DNA of 64,000 nucleotides from NCBI RefSeq assembly GCF_023156245.1, contig NZ_JAKZAH010000001.1, positions 124,001 through 188,000 on the forward strand. Reading direction: 5' to 3'. Both the position numbers and the translations under genes were made by a program. The notes beneath the pieces were generated by a model. The model was not told the origin of the DNA and made no database searches. It worked only from the letters and a program-made list of their open reading frames with translations. Each line of letters opens with the position of its first letter. The first letter of the stretch is position 1. Below are positions 17,628 through 25,418 of the stretch, one piece after another. The stretch comes from Marinobacter bryozoorum (GTDB lineage: Bacteria > Pseudomonadota > Gammaproteobacteria > Pseudomonadales > Oleiphilaceae).

Positions 17628-18452
17628 ATGGCGGTACTCAACGCGCTGGTGGTCGATGATGCCAGCTTTGTAAGGGACCTGGTCAAGCGCACCCTTCGGC
17701 AGCGCTTTCCGGTCATGGAAATGACCGAGGCACAGAACGGACGCAGGGCCCAGTCCCTCATGTCCCGCAACCGGTTCGACCTGGTCCTCTGTGACTGGGA
17801 GATGCCGGAGATGTCGGGCCTTGAACTGTTGCAATGGATGCGGGCTGATGACCATTACCGCAAGGTCCCGTTCATCATGATCACCAGTCGCGGCGACAAG
17901 AGTCACGTGGTGGAAGCGGTGCAGGAAGGCGTCTCGGAATATCTCGGCAAGCCCTTCAGCCCGGAGGGCCTCAGCAAGAAAGTCATGAAGGTCATGGGGC
18001 GTACGCTCCAGGATGCCATGGCGGGAAGTGGCGCTACTCCCCCGGGAGCGAATGTCTTCCGGGAGTCCGCTGACCTGCTTACCCGCAAGCCGGCCCAGAA
18101 CGCCGCGGCTCCGGGTTCGGCAAGTCGCCAGGAGCGGGGAGGCAAGCTGGTGGTGGCGGCGATACGCTTTGCGGACAGCACCCTTAAGTGCGTCATCAAG
18201 GACATCACCCTGTCCGAGGTCCGGGTGATCGCAAAGCGGGACCAGGCATTCCCGGGTATCCTCGACCAGGCGGTGGTTGATATGGAAGTGGCCGATGGCC
18301 GGGTAGCCCGGCTCAATGGCTATGTGCACCAGTTGCAGGCGGTGGACAAACGCCAGGATACCGACTTTGTCAGTGTGACGGTGCGCTTCGTCGACGATGA
18401 TCCAAAGAAACTTGAGGACCTGTCACACTTTATCGCCAGCTTCCGTCGCTGA
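17628..18452 (+). CDS. Response regulator with REC and PilZ-like output domains
   Basis: A 274-residue protein. The receiver domain (residues 1-120) has the acidic pair VVDDASFVRD, the phosphoacceptor Asp in LCDWEMPEMSG (about 55) and the Lys in LGKPFSPEG (about 107). The C-terminal 100 residues resemble a PilZ fold (VVAAIRFADSTLKCVIKDIT onward), but a classical RxxxR plus D/NxSxxG pair is not clear, so c-di-GMP binding is uncertain. The ATG at 17628 is chosen over an ATG at 17580. The last 30 bases overlap, tail to tail, the end of phoR. No cognate kinase is adjacent in the same orientation. Confidence 0.82.
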   Translation: MAVLNALVVDDASFVRDLVKRTLRQRFPVMEMTEAQNGRRAQSLMSRNRFDLVLCDWEMPEMSGLELLQWMRADDHYRKVPFIMITSRGDKSHVVEAVQEGVSEYLGKPFSPEGLSKKVMKVMGRTLQDAMAGSGATPPGANVFRESADLLTRKPAQNAAAPGSASRQERGGKLVVAAIRFADSTLKCVIKDITLSEVRVIAKRDQAFPGILDQAVVDMEVADGRVARLNGYVHQLQAVDKRQDTDFVSVTVRFVDDDPKKLEDLSHFIASFRR

Positions 18453-19763
18453 TTCCCGGGTGGTTTCCGGCTCTGCCAGCCGCTCCCGGGGGAAGTGGCA
18501 GATGAACTCACTGCCTTCGCCGATGCGGCTGAGAATCTCGAGGTTGCCATCGTGGTTGAGCAGCACGTGTTTGACGATGGCCAGGCCCAGGCCTGTACCC
18601 CCGGTCTCCTTGTGCCGGCTGGGGTCAGCCCGGTAAAAACGCTCTGTCAGGCGGGGTATGTGCACCGGGTCTATGCCCATACCGGTATCCTTGACGGCCA
18701 GGTGGGCCCCTTCCCGGTCGGTTTGCCAGTGAACAAAGATGCGGCCCCCTTCCGGCGTGTACTTGACGGCATTGAATACCAGGTTGGAAAACGCGCTGCG
18801 TAGCTGGTCCTCATCACCCCTCAGAAAATGTCGCTCGCCAATATCGAGTTGGAACTGGTGGCCGGCCTCGCCGCTGAGGGCGCGGGCGTCCTGGCAGATC
18901 TGCCGGCACAGGGCGTGAATGTCCACCACAACCTCAGCACCATGGTGTTCGCCGGTCTCCAGCTTGGACAGCAGTAACAGGTCGGTGATCAGTGCCTCCA
19001 TGCGGCTGGACTGCTGGGCCATGGTTCGCAGTGCCCGGTGCCATCGTGCCGGCAGGTCATCGCTGTTATCCACCATGGTTTCCAGGTAGCCGCTGATGAC
19101 GGTCAGCGGGGTGCGCATCTCGTGGGATACGTTGCTGACGAAGTCCCGGCGCATCTGCTCCAGCTGGAACAGGCGGGTTACGTCTTTCACGACGATCAGC
19201 CGGTCGTCTTCGCCGAACAGGCTGATCTGGATCTGCAGGTGCAGGTGGGGTCGGGCGGGCGAATTGAGTTCCAGCGGTTCCCGGTAGTCCCGCCGCTCAA
19301 AGTAGGCCTCGAAGGCCGGCGCCCGCAGCAGGTTGTGGATGGGCTCACCCCGGTCGGTCTGGCGCTTGAGGCCGAGCAGGTATTCCGCGGAGCCGTTCCA
19401 CCACTCCAGTACGCCGCGGGCGTCGGTCATCACCACGCCGTCGCGCATGGCATTGGTGGACTCCTGGATGCGGTTGAACTGGGCCAGCAGCCGATCCTGG
19501 GTGGCCAGGTGCCCCCGGTGCAGCTTGTGCAGGCCGTCGAAGATGTCGCCCCAGAGCCCGATGCTTTCTGGCGCTTCTTCACCCGCACCGGGATTGGCGA
19601 GCCACTGGTAGAGCTTGCGGGACTGCGCAAGCGTCCAGGTCAAATAGAGCAGCAGGCCCAGAAGCAGGCCTTCGAGGGGGTAACCAAAGGCCAGGCCGGC
19701 GCCGGTGGTAAGGGCCAGAAAAGCAAGAATTAACCGCAGGTAGCGGGACCACTTGTAATTCAT
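18423..19763 (-). CDS. phoR: Phosphate-regulon sensor histidine kinase PhoR
   Basis: A 446-residue membrane kinase. Two N-terminal hydrophobic segments (about 8-25 and 28-45) are followed by a charged linker, a PAS domain (about 105-200), the DHp box with phosphoacceptor His in VSNVSHEMRTPLT (about 213), and the catalytic domain with the N box NLVFNAVKYTP, G1 DTGMGI and G2 GGTGLGLAIV. It starts 37 bp after phoB, so the two form an operon. It senses low phosphate through the Pst-PhoU system in relatives; no pst or phoU genes lie in this window. Confidence 0.95.
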   Translation of the reverse strand: MNYKWSRYLRLILAFLALTTGAGLAFGYPLEGLLLGLLLYLTWTLAQSRKLYQWLANPGAGEEAPESIGLWGDIFDGLHKLHRGHLATQDRLLAQFNRIQESTNAMRDGVVMTDARGVLEWWNGSAEYLLGLKRQTDRGEPIHNLLRAPAFEAYFERRDYREPLELNSPARPHLHLQIQISLFGEDDRLIVVKDVTRLFQLEQMRRDFVSNVSHEMRTPLTVISGYLETMVDNSDDLPARWHRALRTMAQQSSRMEALITDLLLLSKLETGEHHGAEVVVDIHALCRQICQDARALSGEAGHQFQLDIGERHFLRGDEDQLRSAFSNLVFNAVKYTPEGGRIFVHWQTDREGAHLAVKDTGMGIDPVHIPRLTERFYRADPSRHKETGGTGLGLAIVKHVLLNHDGNLEILSRIGEGSEFICHFPRERLAEPETTRESATEAGDKV

Positions 19764-19800
19764 CAGTGTCTGACCTGTTCCGGGGGCGTGATACCGGGAC

Positions 19801-20490
19801 TTACGCGGCCTTTGTGGAGAACCGGTAACCGGTGCCGCGTACGGTCTGGATCAGGTGATCATATTGGTCACCGAGCGCCTTGCGCAAGCGGCGGATATGA
19901 ACGTCTACGGTGCGCTCTTCGACATAGACGTTACCGCCCCAGACCTGGTCCAGCAGTTGTGAGCGGGTATAGACGCGCTCCTGGTGTGTCATGAAGAACT
20001 GTAACAACCGGTATTCAGTGGGGCCCATGCTGATGGCGCCTTCGGGGCCTGTCACCCGGTGGCCCACCGGGTCCAGGGTGAGGCCATCCACTTCGATGGG
20101 AGACTCGACGCCGGCGGGGGTGGTGCGCCGCAGTACGGCCTTCAGGCGGGCTACCAACTCCCTGGGTGAGAAGGGCTTGGTGATGTAGTCGTCTGCCCCG
20201 ACTTCCAGGCCCTGGATCTTGTTGTCTTCTTCAACCTTGGCGGTGAGCATGATGATGGGGATTTCCGCCGTGGTTTCATCCTTTTTCAGGCGGCGGGCCA
20301 GTTCCACGCCACTGGTGCCGGGTAGCATCCAGTCCAGCAGGATCAGGTCTGGCTGGCGGTCCACGATCAGGGTGTGGGCTTCCCGGGCATCCGCTGCCTC
20401 CAGGTAATTGTAATCTGCCATTTCCAGGGCCACGGCAATCATCTCGCGGATGGGCGCTTCATCGTCAACGATCAGAACGGTCTTGGACAT
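19801..20490 (-). CDS. phoB: Phosphate-regulon response regulator PhoB
   Basis: A 229-residue OmpR/PhoB-type activator. The receiver domain has VDDEAPIRE, phosphoacceptor Asp in LLDWMLPG (about 53) and the Lys of ITKPFSPREL. A winged-helix DNA-binding domain follows (ERTVDVHIRRLRKAL, then RGTGYRFS at the end). The ATG at 20490 is set by family alignment; the open frame reaches further upstream through the promoter. A Pho box with a well-placed -10 precedes it, so autoregulation is likely. Confidence 0.96.
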   Translation of the reverse strand: MSKTVLIVDDEAPIREMIAVALEMADYNYLEAADAREAHTLIVDRQPDLILLDWMLPGTSGVELARRLKKDETTAEIPIIMLTAKVEEDNKIQGLEVGADDYITKPFSPRELVARLKAVLRRTTPAGVESPIEVDGLTLDPVGHRVTGPEGAISMGPTEYRLLQFFMTHQERVYTRSQLLDQVWGGNVYVEERTVDVHIRRLRKALGDQYDHLIQTVRGTGYRFSTKAA

Positions 20491-20545
20491 CGGGCTTGTA
20501 CCTGTGTTCCATTTGTTTGTTGCTGCATCATTACAACGGGGAACT

Positions 20546-20563
20546 GTTACAAGTTTATGACAT
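20546..20563 (-). promoter_or_regulatory. Pho box of the phoBR promoter
   Basis: On the minus strand ATGTCAT-AAAC-TTGTAAC matches the PhoB consensus CTGTCAT-N4-CTGTCAT, two 7-bp repeats 11 bp apart. It ends 10 bp before TGTAAT (20535-20530), a good -10. That is the classical geometry in which the second repeat takes the place of the -35. Confidence 0.75.
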
Positions 20564-20629
20564 TGCAGTGCGGATATACGAAAAAATACCAACCCGACCT
20601 CAACGGCTGACCAGGCGGGCTGGCCGTCC

Positions 20630-21517
20630 TCAGAAAACCTTGTCCAGCGCCAGGCCGGCGAACACCACGAAGCCCGCCCAGTTATTGTTCAGGAATGCCT
20701 CGAAACAGTCCTCCCGAAGCCTGTGGCGCGCCAGGTACTGCTGCCAGCCGAACAGGCCTGCCATGGAAGCAACCCCCAGGTACCAGAAGAACCCCAGCTC
20801 TGCCTGGGCCCCCACCATCAGCAGTGTAATCACCACCAGGGCCTGCAGGCAGCCAATGATCAGACGGTCGGCATCGCCGAACAGGATGGCGGTGGACTTG
20901 ACCCCGATTTTCAGGTCGTCGTCCCGGTCCACCATGGCGTAGAGGGTATCGTAGGCGACAGTCCACAGGACGTTTGCGGTAAACAGCAGCCACGTCAGGC
21001 GGCTCAGTTCCCCGGCCTCTGCCGCCCAGGCCATGGGGATCGCCCAGGAGAAGGCGGCTCCGAGAAACAGTTGGGGCAGGTGGGTGTAGCGCTTCATGAA
21101 CGGATAGATGAACGCCAGTACCAGGCCGCCAAAGGACAGATAAAAGGTGAGCGTGTTGGTAAACAGTACCACCAGCAGGAAGGACGCCAGCACCAGGCCC
21201 AGGAACAGACCGACGGCTTCTTTGGGCTGGATGCGTCCGGACGTCAGCGGTCGGTCCCTGGTGCGCTTGACGTGCCTGTCCACCTTGCGATCGGCAAAGT
21301 CGTTGATGGCGCAGCCCGCCGCCCGCATGAAGAAAACGCCCAGGGTGAACACTATGAGGTTACCGACAGACGGCATGGCACCATCAGCCGCCAGCCAAAG
21401 GGCCCACCAGGTGGGCCAGAGTAACAGCAGCGAGCCAATGGGCCGGTCGATACGCAGCAAGCGGGCATAGTCCGCCAGGCGGTTGCGCAGGCTCGGGGAA
21501 AGGGCGGCCATTGTCAT
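20630..21517 (-). CDS. ubiA: 4-hydroxybenzoate octaprenyltransferase UbiA
   Basis: A 295-residue polytopic membrane prenyltransferase that joins the polyprenyl tail to 4-hydroxybenzoate in ubiquinone synthesis. The first aspartate motif [18 protein letters not shown] (about 72-90) binds prenyl diphosphate with magnesium; the second is [18 protein letters not shown] (about 190-205). About eight hydrophobic helices are apparent. It lies 73 bp after ubiC, whose product is its substrate, so hpt-ubiC-ubiA probably form one operon. Confidence 0.95.
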   Translation of the reverse strand: MTMAALSPSLRNRLADYARLLRIDRPIGSLLLLWPTWWALWLAADGAMPSVGNLIVFTLGVFFMRAAGCAINDFADRKVDRHVKRTRDRPLTSGRIQPKEAVGLFLGLVLASFLLVVLFTNTLTFYLSFGGLVLAFIYPFMKRYTHLPQLFLGAAFSWAIPMAWAAEAGELSRLTWLLFTANVLWTVAYDTLYAMVDRDDDLKIGVKSTAILFGDADRLIIGCLQALVVITLLMVGAQAELGFFWYLGVASMAGLFGWQQYLARHRLREDCFEAFLNNNWAGFVVFAGLALDKVF

Positions 21518-21590
21518 CGGGCAAGCTACTCCATGGGCTGGTGATCTGACCCGGGGAGTTTAGCATTATCTGAGGGGAGGATTTACCGGA

Positions 21591-22112
21591 TCACAGTGGG
21601 CGGCCCAGCAGCGGCGGCAAAAAGTATTCGCCTACCAGCAGGCGATGGTCCTTGCTGGCAAACACCGATCGCCGTGCACACCAGGGCTGTTCGGGGGAGG
21701 GAGGGCGGCAAAGTCCTGTCTGAAGAGGGCCCCTCGACCATCCCCGGTGGCTGAACAACCAGGCGCCCAGGGGTGTCCGCCCCAGGTGGCGCAGGCGTCG
21801 TCCTCGTCCTGCCAGCGTGGCGAGGGGGATAATGGTGCGGGCCAGGACCCAGGGGGTGCCATCGCCACACAGGCGGACTTCGCGAACCCAGGCCTGGCGG
21901 CGCTGGGGAATGCCCAGGGTCAGGGCTTCTTCCAGGCTCGGGGTGGCAAAGCCTTCGTTGGCGACCTCCACATGGAAGCTATGCCGACAGCGCAGTTGCA
22001 GATGGCGGGTAAGCGACCCCTCAGCCTGCAGCCAGAACGATGCAGTACCTCGCAAGTCCGGCTGTTGCAGGCAAGCCTGAGGGAAACCGTCGTACCAGCG
22101 GGTAGGCGGCAC
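21591..22112 (-). CDS. ubiC: Chorismate lyase UbiC
   Basis: About 173 residues; it releases pyruvate from chorismate to give 4-hydroxybenzoate. Recognisable blocks: GSLTRHLQ near residue 30, WVREVRLCGDGTPWVLARTIIPL (about 76-98, quoted here with the Arg and Glu used in catalysis), and GRTPLGAWLF (about 110). I favour a GTG at 22112 with CGGAGC upstream, giving a family-like length. ATGs at 22166 and 22211 are also open but overlap the end of hpt. Divergence from E. coli UbiC is considerable, but synteny with ubiA settles it. Confidence 0.88.
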   Translation of the reverse strand: MPPTRWYDGFPQACLQQPDLRGTASFWLQAEGSLTRHLQLRCRHSFHVEVANEGFATPSLEEALTLGIPQRRQAWVREVRLCGDGTPWVLARTIIPLATLAGRGRRLRHLGRTPLGAWLFSHRGWSRGPLQTGLCRPPSPEQPWCARRSVFASKDHRLLVGEYFLPPLLGRPL

Positions 22113-22146
22113 GATGGATGCTCCGGGATGGGGTGCCCGCGCCGGA

Positions 22147-22704
22147 TCAGAGTCCCTTGACGGCATAGATACCCGGCGCGTTGCGCCAGTAGCCCTTGTA
22201 GTCCATGCCAAAGCCGAACAGGAAACGGTCTTCCACTTCCAGCCCGGTAAAGTCGGCCTTCAGGCCGGGGCGGGCCTTGCGGTCATGCTGCTTGTCCACC
22301 AGCACGGCGGTCAGCACCTGGCTGGCACCATGGGCTGAACAGTAATCGGCGATGGCGTTGAGGGTGGTGCCCTCGTCGAGGATGTCATCGACGATCAGGA
22401 CCGTGCGGCCGTTCATGTCTGCCTCCGGGCGCAGCTTCCACTCGAGGATGCCGCCGGTGGTTTCCTGGCGATACCGGGTGGCGTGCAGGTATTCCGCCTG
22501 TACCGGGAATTTCAGGCGGGGCAGCAGCTGGCCAGTAAGGATCAGTCCGCCATTCATCACGCAGAACAGTAGCGGGTTGCTGTCCTTCAGGGCGTCGGTG
22601 ATCTGCCCGGCCATGGTGTCGATGGCCTGGTAGACCTGCTGTTCCGGAACCAGGCAGTCGGCCTCTGCCATTACCTGGTTCAGCTCGTCGACGGTGTCGG
22701 TCAT
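22147..22704 (-). CDS. hpt: Hypoxanthine-guanine phosphoribosyltransferase
   Basis: A 185-residue type I phosphoribosyltransferase for purine salvage. The PRPP-binding loop [13 protein letters not shown] (about residue 107) and [15 protein letters not shown] (about 50) are intact. Members of this branch are often named hypoxanthine-guanine phosphoribosyltransferase in Pseudomonas relatives. The ATG at 22704 follows CAGGA; an ATG 17 codons upstream is unsupported. It is probably first in an operon with ubiC and ubiA. Confidence 0.9.
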   Translation of the reverse strand: MTDTVDELNQVMAEADCLVPEQQVYQAIDTMAGQITDALKDSNPLLFCVMNGGLILTGQLLPRLKFPVQAEYLHATRYRQETTGGILEWKLRPEADMNGRTVLIVDDILDEGTTLNAIADYCSAHGASQVLTAVLVDKQHDRKARPGLKADFTGLEVEDRFLFGFGMDYKGYWRNAPGIYAVKGL

Positions 22705-22935
22705 AGTCGTCGGTCCTGTCGTAAAACGCGCAATTATAGCGAAGTTGATGGTCATGCGGGAGGGGCGCAGCTTATCTGCCCCGTACGCATAAACCGGGAG
22801 TGCCGGGCATTACGGAATCTTTCAGAGGCAACAGTATTTCTTTGGTGGCACCCGTGCAGTGCGTATTATGGACGCGAACTTTGGTTCCCGGTGTCGGTCC
22901 GGGGAAATATACCGGGATTTTTCAGGAGGAGACGC

Positions 22936-23103
22936 GTGAAAAAGTGGCAGTGTGTAGTGTGCGGCTTTATCTATGATGAGGCAGAAGGCTGGCCGGAGGA
23001 CGGGATTGCCCCCGGAACGGCCTGGGAAGATGTGCCGGAAGACTGGGAGTGCCCGGACTGCGGCGTTGGTAAGGAAGACTTCGAAATGATCGAGATCAGC
23101 TGA
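22936..23103 (+). CDS. rubA: Rubredoxin
   Basis: A 55-residue one-iron electron carrier. The iron ligands are in CVVCG (residues 6-9) and CPDCG (39-42), with the usual [16 protein letters not shown] between them. The start is GTG at 22936, with AGGAGGA six bases upstream; an upstream ATG in frame would add an Arg-rich extension not seen in the family. It is followed 13 bp later by its reductase. In alkane degraders such pairs pass electrons to alkane hydroxylase; no alkB lies in this window. Confidence 0.95.
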   Translation: MKKWQCVVCGFIYDEAEGWPEDGIAPGTAWEDVPEDWECPDCGVGKEDFEMIEIS

Positions 23104-23116
23104 GGGAGCAAAAGCC

Positions 23117-24298
23117 ATGGCGGAAGCGGTGACTGACCAGGCTCCGGTAGTGATCATTGGTAGCGGGCTGGCGGGGTACACCCTGGCCCGGGAAATCCGC
23201 AAGCGGGATGCCAGCCAGCCCCTGATGATGATTACAGCGGATGATGGCGCCAGCTACTCCAAGCCGATGCTGTCTACCGGCTTTACCAAGGGCAAGACGG
23301 CGGACGAACTGGTCCAGGCCGATGCCGGTGCAATGGCTGAGCAGCTGAATATGGAAATACGCACCCATACCCGGGTGACCGGAATTGACCCGGGAGCCCA
23401 TAACGTGCTGATCGGTGACGAGCGCCTGCACTATCGTCAGCTGGTGCTGGCCTGGGGGGCGGATGTAATTCGCCTGCCGGATGCAGTAAGCGGCAGCCTC
23501 GCGGTCAGCTCGATTAATGATCTTGAAGATTATCGGCGCTTCCGTCAGCGCCTGGGTGGACACCGTCGGGTCATCCTGCTGGGTGCCGGCCTGATCGGTT
23601 GTGAATACGCCAATGACCTGCGCAATGGTGGCTATGACGTCACCGTGGTCGCCCCCTCCGAACAGGTAATGCCCGGCTTGTTGCCCGAGGTTGCAGCCTC
23701 AGCGGTTCAGGCGGCACTGGAAGCAGAAGGTGTGACCTTCCACCTGGGTGTTGCTGCGGAAGCGGTCCGGGAGGAAGGTGAGGCCGTGCAGGTGCACCTG
23801 AATGATGGTGCTATGCTGCAGGGAGACGTGGTCGTATCTGCCGTAGGACTGCGCCCGCGAACCCGCCTGGCAGCGGACGCAAGCCTGGCAGTCAACCAGG
23901 GTATCCTCACCGATCGGCTGATGGCCACCAGTGTGCCCGATGTCTACGCGCTGGGCGACTGTGCCGAAGTGGAAGGCCATGTGCTGATGTATGTCATGCC
24001 CCTGATGGCTTCGGCCCGCGCCCTGGCGGCCACCCTGACCGGTGAGCCCACGCCGGTCCAGTGGGGCGCCATGCCGGTAGTGGTCAAGACGCCCTGCTGC
24101 CCGGTGGCGGTGGTGCCTCCCGAACTGACGGAAGACGGGGTTTGGGAGGCAGAGCGCGAGGGCAACAATGTCCGCGCGGTGTATCGCAGCGGCACCGGCG
24201 CACTGCTCGGCTTCGCCCTGACCGGTGACCGGGTAATCGAAAAACAGGCGCTGGCAAGGGAGGTGCCGCCGGTACTGACGCCGTCAGTTGCCCGGTGA
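23117..24298 (+). CDS. rubB: Rubredoxin-NAD(+) reductase
   Basis: A 393-residue FAD/NAD(P)-dependent pyridine nucleotide-disulfide-type oxidoreductase. The FAD site is VVIIGSGLAGYTLARE (residues 10-26), the NADH site is VILLGAGLIGCEYAND (about 153-168), and the second FAD motif is DVYALGDCAE (about 275). It resembles the AlkT/RubB group and reduces rubredoxin. The ATG at 23117 is preceded by GAGGGAGC. Its position directly after rubA supports the call. Confidence 0.93.
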   Translation: MAEAVTDQAPVVIIGSGLAGYTLAREIRKRDASQPLMMITADDGASYSKPMLSTGFTKGKTADELVQADAGAMAEQLNMEIRTHTRVTGIDPGAHNVLIGDERLHYRQLVLAWGADVIRLPDAVSGSLAVSSINDLEDYRRFRQRLGGHRRVILLGAGLIGCEYANDLRNGGYDVTVVAPSEQVMPGLLPEVAASAVQAALEAEGVTFHLGVAAEAVREEGEAVQVHLNDGAMLQGDVVVSAVGLRPRTRLAADASLAVNQGILTDRLMATSVPDVYALGDCAEVEGHVLMYVMPLMASARALAATLTGEPTPVQWGAMPVVVKTPCCPVAVVPPELTEDGVWEAEREGNNVRAVYRSGTGALLGFALTGDRVIEKQALAREVPPVLTPSVAR

Positions 24299-24314
24299 GG
24301 GTGCTTGCACAGGG

Positions 24315-24467
24315 CCCGGGTATCCGGTAGAAATTACCGCTTCGTAAGCTAAGGGTCCCGTGACCGGATCCGGGCGGTCGCCACAGTTGGCCGGCTTGCG
24401 ACCCGGTGTTCCGGCCCGGATACCCGGGTGCAGCAGACAGAACGAAGGCCTGGCGAACACGCCGGCC
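24315..24467 (+). other. Structured leader region upstream of tesB
   Basis: CCCGGGTATCCGG (24315-24327) is exactly complementary to CCGGATACCCGGG (24416-24428), enclosing 88 bp that contain smaller hairpins (GGTA/TACC; GACCG/CGGTC). A further GC-rich hairpin (24447-24467) is followed by AATTTTC just before the tesB ribosome-binding site. It may be a structured RNA leader, an attenuator or a small palindromic repeat element. I know no matching family. Confidence 0.3.
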
Positions 24468-24489
24468 AGACGAATTTTCAGGAGCAGGC

Positions 24490-25359
24490 ATGCTGGACGT
24501 TACCAGAGAGCTGGTTGAATTGATGGATCTGGCGCCGATTGGCGATGATCATTTCCAGGGACAGGCTGAAGACCTGGGTTTTCCCAACCTCTTCGGTGGG
24601 CACGTGCTGGGCCAGGCACTGATGGCGACCACGCGCACCATCGAAGATCGCATGCCCCACTCCATGCACGCGTATTTCCTGCGCCCGGGTAATGCCCGCG
24701 CGCCCATTGACTACGAAGTGCAGCGGGTCCGCGACGGCGGCAGCTTCTCCGTGCGCCGGGTGATTGCCCGCCAGGATGGCAAGGAAATCCTGACCGGGTC
24801 AGTATCCTTCCAGGTGGAGGAAGACGGGTTTGACCACCAGATCGACATGCCCGATGTGCCGGATCCCCAGTCACTGAAAACCGAGCAGGAGCTGAACGGG
24901 GAGTTGCTGGACCGGATTCCGGAGAAATTTCACAGCCAGCTCACCCGCAACCGGCCCATCGAAATCCGGCCCATTGATCCCATCAATCCGCTGGACCCGG
25001 ACAAGCGTCCGCCGCACAAGCAAAGCTGGTTCCGCGCCCAGGGCGACCTGCCGGATGATCCGATCCTGCATTGCTGCCTGCTGGCCTATGCCTCGGACTT
25101 TGCATTCCTGGGGACGTCGCTGAACCCCCACGGGGTGACTTTCATGACGCCGAGCATGCAGGTGGCGAGCCTTGACCACGCCATCTGGTTCCACCGGGAC
25201 CTGCGCATGGATGACTGGCTGTTGTACGACAAGGACAGCCCCAGCGGGGCGGGAGGCCGTGGTTTTAATCGTGGCAGTGTCTTCAACCAGGATGGTGTTC
25301 TGGTGGCCTCCACGGCGCAGGAAGCCCTGATTCGCCAGCGCAAACCTTCGAAGAAGTGA
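24490..25359 (+). CDS. tesB: Acyl-CoA thioesterase II TesB
   Basis: A 289-residue double hot-dog thioesterase, the length of E. coli TesB (286), hydrolysing medium- and long-chain acyl-CoA. Both halves are recognisable: FGGHVLGQALMAT near 35 in the first, and LAYASDFAFLGTSL (Asp near 202) plus SVFNQDGVLVASTAQEALIR (Gln near 274) in the second, including the family's Asp/Thr/Gln catalytic set. The ATG at 24490 has CAGGAGC upstream. The gene ends convergently against the EAL-domain gene. Confidence 0.94.
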   Translation: MLDVTRELVELMDLAPIGDDHFQGQAEDLGFPNLFGGHVLGQALMATTRTIEDRMPHSMHAYFLRPGNARAPIDYEVQRVRDGGSFSVRRVIARQDGKEILTGSVSFQVEEDGFDHQIDMPDVPDPQSLKTEQELNGELLDRIPEKFHSQLTRNRPIEIRPIDPINPLDPDKRPPHKQSWFRAQGDLPDDPILHCCLLAYASDFAFLGTSLNPHGVTFMTPSMQVASLDHAIWFHRDLRMDDWLLYDKDSPSGAGGRGFNRGSVFNQDGVLVASTAQEALIRQRKPSKK

Positions 25360-25367
25360 TGCTCGCA

Positions 25368-25393
25368 GCCAGCTGCCGCTGGTGGCAGCTGGC
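25368..25393. terminator. Hairpin between convergent tesB and EAL genes
   Basis: GCCAGCTGCC-GCTGGT-GGCAGCTGGC is a perfect 10-bp stem with a 6-nt loop, 9 bp past the tesB stop and 26 bp past the opposing stop. It lacks a U tract in either direction, so its terminator role is probable by position only. Confidence 0.5.
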
Positions 25394-25418
25394 AACGCCT
25401 CCGCAGGCAGGCGAGTGA

